Source: Pseudovibrio sp. JCM 19062 (GTDB lineage: Bacteria > Pseudomonadota > Alphaproteobacteria > Rhizobiales > Stappiaceae). From it: a stretch of 64,000 nt of DNA. Location of the stretch: positions 195,732 through 259,731 of the forward strand of contig BAXV01000001.1 of assembly GCA_001310715.1 (NCBI GenBank), written 5' to 3'. Shown piece by piece: positions 9,726-20,026 of the stretch (position 1 is its first letter; every line of letters starts with the position of its first letter). The position numbers were made by a program, and so were the translations under genes. Under the pieces are notes generated by a model. It did no database searches. It was not told the origin of the DNA and saw nothing but the letters and a program-made list of their open reading frames with translations.

Positions 9726-10328
9726 CTATTCTTCAGGATGCGTTGCGAAATAACTTGCGATGCGTGTGTTGATATCAGCAGCAACTACCTTAGTTGCGCG
9801 CGTCTCTGCATCTTTTTCCGCTCTCAGGTTCGCGAAACGTTGGCTTGAAAAGTCAAAGGAGGCGGATGCGAAAGAGCGGCCAGTCAAAAGCGTCGTATCG
9901 GTTGCGATGTCGCTCAATACAAAGCTGGAATTGACTGTGATGTTGTAAGCGGTTGGTACATCAGCAAGCCGTTCAACACCAACTTCAGCGCGGCGTCTAT
10001 CAGTCAGAATCTCCAGCCGATACTTAGGCGGTAGTGCTTTGCCACCACGCGTGAAAGCGAAGATCAGCTGGTTTCGCATGACCTGATTGATGTTCGTGAT
10101 GGCAAACGAGTCCCCGTAGCTTGGGAACTCCATAGTGATTGCCGCCATCTTATCCTGAACGGTCCGTGTCTGTTCCGTCCCATCATCAGTCAGCATTGAG
10201 CTCGTTCCATAAAGAGGACGAAGCTGACAACCAGAAAGAAGGAGGGCCCCCGCAACAATTGTTGCCCCGCCGAGAAGAACCCGGCGGGAGGGGAGACCTG
10301 ATTTAGCAGCGCGGTCAAACAACGACAT
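9726..10328 (-). CDS. lptE: LPS-assembly lipoprotein LptE
   Basis: An outer-membrane lipoprotein that plugs LptD and helps insert lipopolysaccharide. It begins [19 protein letters not shown] with a hydrophobic stretch ending in the lipobox LLLSGC (Cys about residue 34). The mature part opens [10 protein letters not shown], the hallmark of alphaproteobacterial LptE. It is 200 residues and intact. Its ATG lies inside the end of leuS (14-base overlap after frame correction) and its stop is 7 bases before holA, so the three genes form one operon joining translation, LPS export and replication functions. Confidence 0.93.
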   Translation of the reverse strand: MSLFDRAAKSGLPSRRVLLGGATIVAGALLLSGCQLRPLYGTSSMLTDDGTEQTRTVQDKMAAITMEFPSYGDSFAITNINQVMRNQLIFAFTRGGKALPPKYRLEILTDRRRAEVGVERLADVPTAYNITVNSSFVLSDIATDTTLLTGRSFASASFDFSSQRFANLRAEKDAETRATKVVAADINTRIASYFATHPEE

Positions 10329-12927
10329 TTACGATCCTCTGAGGTACCACGATGACTTTGCGTGGGGCCTTGCCGTCCAGAGCTTTCCGAACAGCCTCAT
10401 GTGCCAGAGTAACTGCTTCTACCTCCTCTTTGGAAGAGCTTCTTGCTACTGAAATCTCACCTTTTTTTCTTTCCGTTGATCTGAATCGGAAGCGTAACGG
10501 TATTTTCTACCAGTAGGTTTTCATCGAGAGCTGGCCAGTTAGATGTGGATACCAAACCTTCGTTACCGAGCATGGCCCAACATTCTTCGGAAAGGTGAGG
10601 CGTGATTGGCTCCATGAGCTGCAAGATAAAGCCCACTGCTTCGCGCAGTGCAAATGCCATATCGGGCTTGGACAGGTCTGCCTGAAGTGCTTTGCTGATC
10701 GCGTTGGTGAACTCATAAAGACGGGCTACAGCACGGTTGAAACCGAGGCCGTCGAAGTCTTTTGTGATGGCAGCCAGTGTCTTGTGAGAGACGCGACGCA
10801 GTGCGGTTGCCTCATCACTGAACTCAGCAGGTTTTGCGATGTTGGCTTCGGTCTTTTCTGCAACCTCGTTGACGATACGCCATACGCGCTGAACGTGGCG
10901 CCAAGCACCGATTACGCCATCTTCAGTCCAGATGATGTCACGCTCTGGCGGACTGTCCGAAAGCACAAATAGGCGTGCAGTATCAGCGCCGTAGGTATCG
11001 ATGATGTCGGTTGGGTCTACAACGTTCTTCTTGGACTTGGACATCTTTTCGATGGAGCCAATGGAGATCGGTGCTCCGGTTTCTGCATGAAGCGCTTTGC
11101 GGTCACCCTCGGTGCTGATGATGTTGATTTCAGCGGGGGTGACCCACTTACCATCCGCATCCTTGTAGGTCTCGTGGTTCACCATGCCTTGGGTGAAGAG
11201 GCCTTTGAATGGCTCTTTCACATCCAAGTGTTTGGTGATCTGCATCGCACGGGCAAAGAAGCGGGAGTAGAGCAGGTGCAGGATCGCGTGCTCGACGCCG
11301 CCGATGTACTGATCGACCGGCAACCACTCGGAGGCGACCTTTGGATCTGTCGGGTTGCTGTTCTTTGGATCAGTGAAACGTGCGAAGTACCAAGAGGAGT
11401 CTACGAAGGTGTCCATGGTGTCAGTTTCGCGCTGAGCATCTTTTCCACAGCAAGGGCATTTTACGTTGCGCCATGTGGGGTGACGGTCCAGCGGATTGCC
11501 CGGGCGATCGAAGGTGACGTCTTCTGGCAGAACGATCGGCAGGCTTTCTTTTGGTGCTGGCTGAACACCGCAGTCATCACAGTGGATAACCGGAATCGGG
11601 CAACCCCAATAGCGCTGACGGGAGATGCCCCAGTCGCGCAGACGGTAGTTGGTTTCGCGGTGGGCCTGCTGTTCGCCCTTCACTGCTTGCGCTTCCAACT
11701 TGTCAGAAACGGCATTCTTTGCATCCTCGATGGACATGCCGTTCATGAAGTCAGAGTTAAAGATGGAGCCTTCGCCTGTGTAGGCTTCGGTTCCAACATC
11801 GAACGTTTCCGGGTCTTCACCTTCTGGCAGCACAACTGCTTTCACCGGCAGTTTGTATTTGTGAGCGAAGTCCAAATCGCGCTGGTCGTGTGCAGGGCAG
11901 GCGAAGATTGCGCCGGTGCCGTAGTCCATCAGGATAAAGTTTGCCACGTAGACTGGCAGCTCCCAGGATGGTCCAGCGGGTGCTTGACGCGCAGGCCTGT
12001 GTCGAAGCCCAGTTTCTCTGCGGTTTCGATTGCTTCAGCTGTCGTTCCAATGCGTCGACATTCAGCAATGAAATCCTGCAGCTCTGTATTCGTTTCAGCC
12101 AGCTTCTGGGTGATTGGGTGATCTGGAGACAGACCCATGAAGGAAGCACCGTACAGGGTGTCCGGGCGGGTCGTGAAGATCTCCAGAGTTTCATCACCGG
12201 TTGGAGCGGTTTCTGTGAACTCGAAATTGACTTTCAGACCAACAGACTTGCCGATCCAGTTCTTCTGCATGAGACGAACTTTTTCAGGCCAATCGGTCAG
12301 AGTGTCGATCGCTTCCAACAGCTCTTCGGAATGATCGGAGATCTTGAAGAACCACTGGGTCAGGTCTTTTTGCTCAACAACGGCACCGGAGCGCCAGCCT
12401 TTGCCGTCAATCACCTGTTCGTTTGCCAGAACAGTCATGTCGACAGGGTCCCAGTTTACCTTTGCGTTTTTACGGTAAACCAAACCAGCTTCGAGGAAGT
12501 CCAGGAACAGAGCCTGCTGCTGTGCGTAGTAGTCTTCATCACAGGTTGCGAATTCGCGGCTCCAGTCAAAAGACAGGCCGATTGTCTTCAGCTGGCCGCG
12601 CATCGCTGCGATGTTGTCGTAGGTCCAGCCCTTTGGGTGCACCTTCTTCTCAGCTGCTGCGTTTTCTGCAGGCATGCCGAATGCATCCCAACCCATTGGG
12701 TGCAGGACGTTGTAGCCGCGTGCGCGTTTGAAGCGTGCAACCACGTCACCCATGGAATAGTTGCGAACATGTCCCATGTGGAGGCGACCGGATGGATAGG
12801 GGAACATTTCTAGTACGTAGTACTTTTCGCGCGGATCATCGTTGTCCGTCTCAAAGACTTTCTGTTCGTCCCATACTTTTTGCCAGCGCGCTTCTGTAGC
12901 GCGTGCATTATACCTATCCGTAGCCAT
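10315..12927 (-). CDS. leuS: Leucyl-tRNA synthetase LeuS
   Basis: Class I synthetase charging tRNA-Leu. It starts at ATG 12927 ([21 protein letters not shown]). The HIGH motif appears as HMGH in [20 protein letters not shown], and KMSKS is present in [14 protein letters not shown]. The CP1 editing domain carries the [15 protein letters not shown] block. Two frame breaks occur. One C is lost near 11970; repair restores [16 protein letters not shown]. One A is gained in a seven-A run (10462-10468, T on this strand), which as read ends the protein at NGKKKR. With six A the reading continues as [13 protein letters not shown], through the usual C-terminal domain, to a TGA at 10315-10317 overlapping the lptE start. 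Corrected length is about 870 residues, normal. Confidence 0.96.
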
Positions 12928-13140
12928 TTATTCCGCCATGTGTTTGATTATTTGCCTTGCGCAAGCAAATTACGTTTGCTCGGACTGTCACCAGAAATTG
13001 CCAGCTTGGTCAAGCGCTAGACAGAGGAAAAACCGAGAAGATTTGTCAGAAAATTCTCAATGAAGCGCAAGTCCTCTTGCTTTTGGGCCTTAGGGAGCGC
13101 ATTTCATGTCTCGAATATGGATTTTTCGCTGGAGTTAGAA

Positions 13141-13818
13141 ATGAGCGACGCTGCTGCACTTCGCCTTAAAGAGGTTAAGGAGAACATCGGGAAAGCGGAA
13201 AAGGATGCGGAGCGTCCGAGCGGTTCCGTTACTCTGATTGCAGTCTCTAAAACCTTCGAAGCTTCAGCTATTAAACCGGTATTAGAAGCGGGTCAGCGGG
13301 TGTTTGGTGAGAACCGTGTTCAGGAAGCGATGGGCAAGTGGCCTGAGCTTCTTGAAGAATTCGATGGTGTTGAACTGCATCTGATTGGGCCTTTACAGTC
13401 CAACAAAGCAAAAGAGGCCGTGCAGACCTTTGACGTGATCCACACTGTCGACCGGGACAAAATAGCGAAGGCTTTGAAAGCTGAGATGGATAAGCAGGGC
13501 AAAGCGCCAAAGCTGTTCATTCAGGTTAACACCGGGGAAGAAGAGCAGAAGGCCGGCATTCCTCCAAAGGAAGCCGATGCGTTTATCGCGAAGTGTCGTG
13601 ATGAATATGGATTGGAGATCGAAGGCCTGATGTGCATTCCACCAGTTGAAGAAGCGCCGGGGATGCATTTTGCTTTGCTTGAGAAAATCGCAAGGCGGAA
13701 CGGCTTGGAAAAGCTCTCAATGGGGATGTCTTCAGATTATCCGATTGCGGTTCAGCATGGTGCGACCCACGTTCGTGTTGGGTCTGCTGTCTTTGGCGCA
13801 CGCGACTATTCGCAGTAA
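13141..13818 (+). CDS. YggS/PLPBP family pyridoxal phosphate homeostasis protein
   Basis: A single-domain TIM-barrel protein that binds pyridoxal 5-phosphate and is involved in PLP homeostasis. The chosen start ATG 13141 gives MSDAAALRLKEVKENIGKAE. The PLP-binding lysine is in LIAVSKTF (about residue 37). Further family blocks are GENRVQEA, HLIGPLQSNK, HTVDR and the C-terminal LSMGMSSDYPIAVQHGATHVRVGSAVFG. It is 225 residues and intact. It is divergent from leuS, and a strong terminator follows. Confidence 0.94.
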   Translation: MSDAAALRLKEVKENIGKAEKDAERPSGSVTLIAVSKTFEASAIKPVLEAGQRVFGENRVQEAMGKWPELLEEFDGVELHLIGPLQSNKAKEAVQTFDVIHTVDRDKIAKALKAEMDKQGKAPKLFIQVNTGEEEQKAGIPPKEADAFIAKCRDEYGLEIEGLMCIPPVEEAPGMHFALLEKIARRNGLEKLSMGMSSDYPIAVQHGATHVRVGSAVFGARDYSQ

Positions 13819-13845
13819 GTTTCTTTTCCATGGTGCAGAGTTGTG

Positions 13846-13876
13846 AACGGGCGAGGGATTCTCGCCCGTTTTTTTG
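13846..13876. terminator. Terminator after yggS
   Basis: AACGGGCGAG and CTCGCCCGTT form a perfect 10-base stem with loop GGATT, followed by a run of seven further T. It serves yggS and, with weaker T content on the other side, may also stop the convergent hydrolase gene ending at 13885. Confidence 0.9.
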
Positions 13877-13884
13877 TTTGGCGG

Positions 13885-14865
13885 TTACTGCAGCTGATCG
13901 TGCAACCATTTCATCGTTGTGGAGACCACAAGATCGTTATTTTGCGGGCTGACGATGTCGCCGACAATGAGATGGTCGTTATCATCCCTGAACTCTCGAT
14001 CAGCAGTCGCTGCTTTGGTGCGCCCCACTTTTCGTAGGCGATGTTGGTTTGAGACGAATCAACTGTCTGGTCTTTTTCGCTGTAGATGAACAGGGTAGGC
14101 ACAGTGGCTTTTGCCGGATCCTGTTCTTGTAAGACAGAGATTGCTGTTGCCAGTGGCAAAAGCGCCTGTGTTGGGTAACTGATTGTCCAGCCCATTAGTT
14201 CTTCTGGAGTTGGGGCCTCCGAAGTGGTGCGGGTTTTGCCAAGTATTAGAGGCACGTATTGTCTGGCAAATGGCATATCAAGCAAGAAGCGCCCGGAGAA
14301 TTAATGGCAAAATTCGGTGAGACGAACACCATTGCAGCAATGTCTTCCTTGAGAGGATGATCTTGCATTGCAAGCCATGCCGCAAGGTACTTCCGGTTGA
14401 GGTCGATATAATGATTGTCTTTTCACCGATGCGGCGGCCAATTTCTACAGATTCAGCAAGGTCGTTGATCCAGTCGTTCAGCGTGGGTTCGGCCATTGCT
14501 TCGTTGGACCGACCGTGGCCTGCTAGACGGGTGTAGAACAGATTTGCGCCCAGCTCGTTTGCAACGCGATCCGGTACGGGACGGATTGATTGTTTGCTGG
14601 CGGAAAAGCCATGGATATAGATGACTGAAAGAGGCGTTTTGCTGTTCTTCTCGCCGTTGAACCAGATGATTTCCTTGGCGGTGCCATCACGGATGTCCTG
14701 AAACTTGGCTTCGCTGTTTGACAGGTACAGATCGAGATCCTCGCCCATAACTTCGGGTTTGAAGGTAATCTCAGTATCACGTGGTTCTCTTGGACCTACC
14801 AAGTAGGCAATTGTGCCGCCGACAAGTAAAATCAGCACTGCAAGAATAAAATAACGAAATAGCAT
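13885..14865 (-). CDS. Membrane-anchored alpha/beta hydrolase, copy A
   Basis: A lysophospholipase-like alpha/beta hydrolase with an N-terminal membrane anchor (MLFRYFILAVLILLVGGTIA). The oxyanion region is VIYIHGFSASKQSIRPVPD. The nucleophile elbow after frame repair reads ISTSTGSTLAAWL, so the first Gly of GxSxG is Ser. The acid is in FIYSEKDQTVD and the His in DDNDHLIVGDI. Three frame breaks are present: near 14385 (one G lost), near 14283 (one T lost) and near 13996 (one G lost); with repairs it ends at TAA 13885-13887 after about 327 residues. It is a close paralogue of the gene immediately upstream. Substrate is unknown. Confidence 0.82.
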
Positions 14866-14931
14866 AGGATGGAGCCCTTGTTCCTTAAGGGCACCACTCT
14901 ATTCTATCCTAAGTTGAAATATCAAACGAGA

Positions 14932-15944
14932 TTATTCAGAAGTGTCGTCGTCGTAGATAGTTGGCACACCTATCGAACCCAGCCATTCGGTGATTGCGCT
15001 TGAGACGAGCAGGTTGTTTTCAGGGTTGGTGATGTCGCCTGCGATGACATGGTGACCTGGTCCTGCAGACTCTGTGATCAGCAAACGATGTTTGGGAGCA
15101 CCCCAGTTTTCGAAGAATTTGGCTGTGGTATGTTCATCTGAGGTCCGGTCGCGAATGTCGTAGATGAACATGGTTGGGATGGTTGCGTTTGCTGCATCCA
15201 GACTGCCAACAAGTTTTACGGTTTCGGCGAGGGGAAGCAGGGCTGTTGCCGGGTAAGCGTTGGTCCATGCATAGATTTCCTCAAAGGTGGCGTTGGGGTC
15301 TGCAACCCGGTACTGGCTACAATGAGTGGTGTGTAAAACTCTGCGAAAGGGTAAGTGAGTAGGGAGGTTCCAGATGCGGCGAGCTGGAATACCGGGGAGA
15401 TTAGTACGATGGCTTCCACTTGCTCTTTTAGAGCGTGATCGGTCAGGTCCATCCATGCTGTCAGCGTTCCGCCGAATGAGGTGCCGATGACGATGACCTT
15501 GTCACCGATGGTTTTTCCGACAGCTAACGCTTCAGCCAATGCATTGAAATAGTCATCAACTCCGGGTTCCCCCATGGCGGCTGGTGTGCGGGCATGACCG
15601 GGAAGGCGGGTGTAATAGAGATTGGCCTGAATGGAGCTGGCGACTAGATCTGGTACAGGGCGGATCTCGTCTTTGCTGGCCGAAAAGCCATGCATGTAGA
15701 TGACTGCATACTCTGTTTTGTCTCTGGTATCGGGGTTGTGCCAGATAATTTGCTTTTCAAGGCCGGGCTTAATATCTGAAAAACGGCCTTCTTCCTGAGC
15801 GAGGTATGCTACGGGATCCTGACCAATTTCACTTGCGTTGAATGTGATGGAGGGAGACACGTAGGTGTTGTTCCAATAAATCAGGAAACCAGCAATTAGA
15901 ACAATAACAGATAGTAAAATCAGAAGCTTAGATCTCAACTGCAT
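14932..15944 (-). CDS. Membrane-anchored alpha/beta hydrolase, copy B
   Basis: Paralogue of the next gene downstream, sharing VIYMHGFSASKDEIRPVPD, the N-terminal anchor (LLILLSVIVLIAGFLIYW) and a similar C-terminus. The nucleophile elbow is canonical, VIGTSFGGTLTAW. The acid is in FIYDIRDRTSDEH and the His in GPGHHVIAGDI. One frame break near 15313 (GGGG read as GGG) is repaired to ASTGVADPNATFEEIYAW, giving about 338 residues. The two hydrolases are tandem, 66 bases apart and in the same direction, a probable operon that arose by duplication. Function beyond serine hydrolase cannot be set from sequence. Confidence 0.83.
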
Positions 15945-16062
15945 CGTTACAACGCCTCTTTTTTTTCGCTGATCATGGGTCAGCTTGGCAGGAAACCGGG
16001 TGCATTTGTCAGTTTTCCTTTTTATCCCAGCTTATACAATCTCTAGTAAATGGCAGTTTTGC

Positions 16063-16091
16063 TTGACTCAGCATCTGTATTCTCGTAGATA
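16063..16091 (+). promoter_or_regulatory. Sigma-70-type promoter for the small-RNA candidate
   Basis: TTGACT (16063-16068) and TAGATA (16086-16091) are separated by exactly 17 bases, a near-consensus housekeeping promoter. Transcription would start about 16096-16100, pointing at the hairpin and terminator listed next. Confidence 0.6.
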
Positions 16092-16095
16092 CTGC

Positions 16096-16207
16096 ACCTA
16101 ACTCCTTCTATATGAATTTTGGAGCCACTGACTGGGACCCGCAAAGGTATAAAGAGATCCCGGAGGTCAACACCCGACAGCGCGATGCGCCCTCGGGTGA
16201 TTTTTTT
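16096..16207 (+). ncRNA. Candidate small RNA upstream of ffh
   Basis: About 110 bases between a good promoter and an intrinsic terminator, with no convincing protein. The terminator stem is CACCCGA (16171-16177) with TCGGGTG (16193-16199), an inner GCGC/GCGC hairpin, then seven T. Upstream of it, CTCC/GGAG and an imperfect GGGA-C-C/GATCCC pairing suggest one or two more stems. It lacks the SRP RNA apical motif and is too short for 6S RNA. The rest of the 390-base gap between hydrolase B and ffh shows only TGTACAG written twice (about 16274 and 16311), just upstream of ffh. It could instead be an attenuated leader of ffh. Confidence 0.5.
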
Positions 16208-16335
16208 GCTATGTGCTTTTGATTTGCCGTGGCAGTTTTGACTGGGTGGTACCAAATTCATTCAGGAACGAGTGTACAGTACCTGAGGGTTTATTGTCGG
16301 GCGGCTGTACAGAAACGAGATTTTAAAGGAACGAC

Positions 16336-17891
16336 ATGTTCGATAATCTGTCAGATCGCCTAGGCGGCATTCTAGATAAGCTCACAAAACGTGGTGCGCT
16401 TTCTGAATCCGATGTTAGTGAAGCGCTTCGTGAAGTTCGCCGCGCACTCATTGAGGCTGATGTGGCATTGCCGATCGTGCGTTCTTTCACCGACAAGGTG
16501 AAGCATCGCGCTGTTGGTGCAGAGGTTGTTAAGTCCATTAAGCCGGGTCAGATGGTCGTCAAGATCGTTCATGACCAGCTGGTGGAGATGCTTGGTGAAG
16601 ATTCACATCCGATCGACCTGAATGCTCCGGCTCCGGTTTGCATCATGATGGTTGGTCTGCAGGGTGCGGGTAAAACCACGGCCACAGGCAAGATTGCTCG
16701 TCGTTTGACACAGCGCGACAAGCGCAAAGTTTTGATGGCTTCTCTTGATACGCGCCGTCCGGCAGCGCAGGAGCAGCTGAGAGTTCTGGGTGAACAGAAC
16801 GAAATTGACACGCTTCCTATCATTGATGGACAGCAGCCAGTCGATATCGCAAAGCGCGCGCTGAATGCAGCGAAGCTTGGCGGTTACGATGTTGTCATGC
16901 TCGATACTGCGGGCCGTGGTCACATTGATGAGCCTCTCATGTTGGAGATGGAGCAGATCAAAGCTGCTTCCAACCCGCATGAGGTTCTGCTCGTTGCCGA
17001 TGCGCTGACCGGTCAGGACGCTGTAAATCTGGCGAAGAGCTTTGATGAGCGTTGTTCCATCACTGGTATCATGCTCACCCGTATGGATGGTGACGGTCGC
17101 GGTGGTGCGGCTCTTTCCATGCGTGCTGTTACCGGCAAGCCGATCAAGCTGATTGGTACCGGTGAAAAATCTGAGGATCTTGAAGACTTTCATCCAAAGC
17201 GTATTGCTGATCGCATCCTTGGTATGGGCGACATTGTCTCGCTCGTTGAGAAGGCTGCTGAAGCGATTGATGCGGAACAAGCCGCAGAGATGGCTCGGAA
17301 GATGCAGAAGGGTCATTTTGACCTGAACGATCTTTCTGAACAGCTGAAGCAGATGGAAAAGATGGGCGGAATGTCCGGCATGATGGGCATGCTTCCGGGT
17401 GTTGGCAAGATGAAGAAGCAGCTTGCTGCAGCCAACCTTGATGAAAACATGTTCAAGCGCCAGATGGCAATCATCTCCTCTATGACCAAGCAGGAGCGTG
17501 CAAAGCCTGACCTGCTGAAAGCAAGCCGTAAAAAGCGTATTGCTGCCGGTTCTGGCGTACAGGTTGCTGAAGTTAATAAGCTTTTGAAAATGCACCGCCA
17601 GATGGCCGATATGATGAAGGCTATGGGTAAGGGCAAAGGCAAGGGCATGCTCGGCAAAATGATGGGCGCTATGGGTGGCGGTATGCCAGGCATGGGCGGC
17701 GGAATGCCGAACATTGACCGAAAGCGCTTGAACAGATGGCCAAGTCTGGTCAGTTGCCGGGCGGTATGGAACTGCCAAAAGGATTACCGGGTGGTGGGCT
17801 GCCCGGAGGATTGCCAGGAGCTGGCGGCCCTAAATTGCCCGGTCTTGGTGGCGCACCTGGTTTGCCAGGGCTCGGCAAGGGGAAAAAGTAA
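16336..17891 (+). CDS. ffh: Signal recognition particle protein Ffh
   Basis: The GTPase of the signal recognition particle. The N domain opens MFDNLSDRLGGILDKLTKRG. In the G domain, G1 is GLQGAGKTTATGK (about residue 107), G3 is DTAGR and the TRMDGDGRGGAA block is present. The methionine-rich M domain contains the RNA-binding segment IISSMTKQERAKPDLLKASRKKRIAAGSG in outline, which I give here as a family block. A frame break near 17723 (one C lost, accgaaag for acccgaaag) garbles the last 50 codons. Repair gives IDPKALEQMAKSGQLPGGME and a tail of Gly-Leu-Pro-Gly repeats ending GKGKK, stop TAA 17889-17891. Corrected length is about 518 residues. The next gene begins at the very next base. Confidence 0.96.
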
Positions 17892-18209
17892 TTGAGCGAG
17901 ATCGACAAAACAGAAGAAGCCAAGAAACTTCTTGGTGGACTTCGTTCCAGCATCGACAACATCGACGCTGCTTTGGTGCATATGTTGGCGGAACGATTTC
18001 GCTGCACACAGGCTGTTGGGGAGCTGAAGGCGACCCATGGTCTTCCACCGGCTGACCCGGCCCGTGAAAAACTTCAGATTGAGCGTCTGCGTCGTCTAGC
18101 GCAAGAAGCCAATCTTGATCCTGACTTTGCCGAAAAGTTCCTGAACTTCATCGTAAAGGAAGTCATTCGGCATCATGAAGCTATTGCTGCTGAACACAGC
18201 ACAGACTGA
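17892..18209 (+). CDS. AroQ-type chorismate mutase
   Basis: A small all-helical chorismate mutase (chorismate to prephenate, Phe/Tyr synthesis), 105 residues. It starts at TTG 17892, directly after the ffh stop with no gap, which implies translational coupling. Family positions are visible: the first helix with [20 protein letters not shown], the basic stretch [20 protein letters not shown], then [20 protein letters not shown] and a final helix. In many Rhizobiales a chorismate mutase sits between ffh and rpsP, as here. It overlaps nothing downstream; rpsP begins 20 bases on. Confidence 0.93.
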   Translation: MSEIDKTEEAKKLLGGLRSSIDNIDAALVHMLAERFRCTQAVGELKATHGLPPADPAREKLQIERLRRLAQEANLDPDFAEKFLNFIVKEVIRHHEAIAAEHSTD

Positions 18210-18229
18210 ATACCTAGGAGTAACTAAAA

Positions 18230-18624
18230 ATGGCTACAAAAATTCGCCTGGCACGCGGTGTGCTAAAAAGCGTCCTTTCTACCGTATCGTTATTGCAGAC
18301 GTTCGTTCCCCACGTGACGGCCGTTTCATTGAAGTTGTAGGTCGCTACAACCCAATGCTGCCTAAAGACGCTGAAAACCGCGTTGAGCTGAACGAAGAGC
18401 GCATCCAGCATTGGCTTGGTCACGGCGCAAAGCCAACCGACCGCGTACACCGCTTCCTCGATGCAGCTGGCCTGCTGAAGCGTGATGCACGCAACAACCC
18501 GAACAAAGCAAAGCTTGGCAAGAAGGCTCAGGAGCGTCTTGACGAGAAGCTTGCTGCTGAAGCTGAAGCAAAAGCTGCTGCTGAAGAAGCGGCTGCAGAA
18601 GCAACTGAAGCTGCTTCCGAGTAA
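18230..18624 (+). CDS. rpsP: 30S ribosomal protein S16
   Basis: Small-subunit protein bS16. The true start is ATG 18230 ([11 protein letters not shown]), preceded by TAGGAG, but one G is lost near 18252 (cgcggtgtgc for cgcggtggtgc), so the frame from the ATG fails after 10 codons. The rest reads [20 protein letters not shown] and [11 protein letters not shown], diagnostic of S16. The C-terminal Ala/Glu-rich tail ([16 protein letters not shown]) is a common alphaproteobacterial extension. An essential single-copy gene broken this early is strong evidence for a sequence error. It heads the rpsP-rimM-trmD-rplS operon. Confidence 0.95.
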
Positions 18625-18659
18625 TACAAGCGACCTGATCTGAGAAGGAGATGCCGGTA

Positions 18660-19217
18660 ATGGCAAACAAGCCTGAAGACCGCATTTTAATGGCTCAGAT
18701 CGGGGCTGCTCACGGAATACGTGGAGAAGTGCGGGTCAAGCCATTTGGTGATGACCCGCTTTCTTTTGGCGAATACGGCAAGCTGGAAAGCGAAGACGGT
18801 AGTCGCAAATTCAAGGTGAAGCGGGCGCGCGTGCAGAAAAACGTGGTGGTGACCAAGTTTGAAGGCGTGAATGACCGTAATGAAGCTGAAATGCTGAATG
18901 GCGTGAAGCTTTACATTCCTCGCGAGCGTCTTCCCGAAACGGAAGATGAGGATGAATTCTACCACTCTGACCTCATCGGCCTGAAGGCGATTGATGAGAA
19001 CAAAGAGCAGATTGGTACAGTTCTCGCTCTGTTAGACTTTGGAGCTGGCGATCTTATCGAAATCGCTCCCAAGTCCGGGAGATCTCTGATGTTCCCGTTT
19101 ACGAAGGCTGTTGTTCCAGTCGTCAATCTCAAGGAAGGTTTTGTGGAGGTTCACGCCCCTGAAGGCTTTTATGAAGAAGGCGAGAAGGAACCTGAAGACG
19201 GCTCACAGCCTTCCTGA
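18660..19217 (+). CDS. rimM: 16S rRNA maturation factor RimM
   Basis: Assists assembly of the 30S head domain by binding S19. The start ATG 18660 (MANKPEDRILMAQIGAAHGI) is preferred over ATG 18651 because AAGGAG ends 9 bases before it. Family signatures are IGAAHGIRGEVRVKPF, near the N-terminus, and the PRC-barrel segment with YHSDLIGL and GAGDLIEIAPKSGR. It is 185 residues, intact, and ends with an acidic tail. It lies between rpsP and trmD as in most bacteria. Confidence 0.94.
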   Translation: MANKPEDRILMAQIGAAHGIRGEVRVKPFGDDPLSFGEYGKLESEDGSRKFKVKRARVQKNVVVTKFEGVNDRNEAEMLNGVKLYIPRERLPETEDEDEFYHSDLIGLKAIDENKEQIGTVLALLDFGAGDLIEIAPKSGRSLMFPFTKAVVPVVNLKEGFVEVHAPEGFYEEGEKEPEDGSQPS

Positions 19218-19322
19218 CGGACGGGCATTTCTCTTTTTAGGCAGGACGAGCTAAAATCATTTTGGTGATTTTTGTTCGTCTTGTTTTCGACCTATTCCAT
19301 TGATTGCTAAAGCAGGACCATC

Positions 19323-20026
19323 ATGAGCTTTCGCGCCTCCATCCTGACCCTTTACCCTGAGATGTTTCCGGGAAATCTGGGAATGAGCATGTCCGGGCGT
19401 GCGCTGGAGCGTGGGGACTGGTCTCTCACTGCGAAGAATATTCGTGATTATGCCAGTGACAAGCATCGCTCGTTGATGATACGCCGGCTGGCGGTGGTGC
19501 AGGCATGGTGCTGCGGCCTGATATTCTTGGTAAAGCGATTGATGATGTGACGGAAGAGGGTGACACACGCCCACGGTTGCTTATGAGCCCGCGCGGGAAG
19601 CCGTTTACGCAGGCGAAGGCGCGGGAACTGGCAGATGGACCGGGCGTCATCATTGTTTGCGGTCGTTTTGAAGGTGTAGATGAGCGCGTGATTGAAGCTC
19701 GCGAGCTGGAAGAGGTTTCCATTGGAGACTACATCCTGTCTGGCGGCGAGGTTGCTGCGCATGTGGTTCTGGACAGTATTATCCGACTAATTCCAGGTGT
19801 GATGGGCAACAAGGAAAGTGGAGAGGCCGAGAGTTTCGAGAATGGCCTCTTAGAGCACCCGCATTACACGAGACCGGTAGACTTTGAAGGTCGAGATATT
19901 CCTGCTGTTCTTAAAAGTGGCAATCATAAGCTTATTGATCAGTGGCGTTTGGAGATGTCTGAGAAGATTACTGAAGAACGTCGTCCAGACCTTTGGCAGG
20001 AATACTTAAAGGATAACCGTGGATAA
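19323..20026 (+). CDS. trmD: tRNA (guanine-37-N1) methyltransferase TrmD
   Basis: Makes m1G37 in tRNAs, preventing frameshifting; it has a SPOUT trefoil-knot fold. It starts [21 protein letters not shown] frame break near 19473 (tcgttgatg for tcggttgatg) splits the gene. Repair restores [20 protein letters not shown], the conserved DD(T/R)PYGGG-like loop. The SAM-binding knot follows: [27 protein letters not shown] and [14 protein letters not shown]. The C-terminus is [11 protein letters not shown]. Corrected length is about 234 residues, normal. rplS follows 201 bases downstream. Confidence 0.95.

Noticed and set aside
11087..12813. Two long plus-strand open frames opposite leuS
   Set aside because: leuS is complete on the minus strand apart from base errors; the antisense translations lack motifs and ribosome-binding sites.
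16043..16261. A 72-codon minus-strand frame in the gap upstream of ffh
   Set aside because: No ribosome-binding site or family; it crosses a strong promoter and terminator of the opposite strand, so the small-RNA reading is better.
16603..17778. Long minus-strand open frame opposite ffh (391 codons)
   Set aside because: It is the shadow of the Ffh G and M domains; Leu/His-rich low-complexity translation with no family features.
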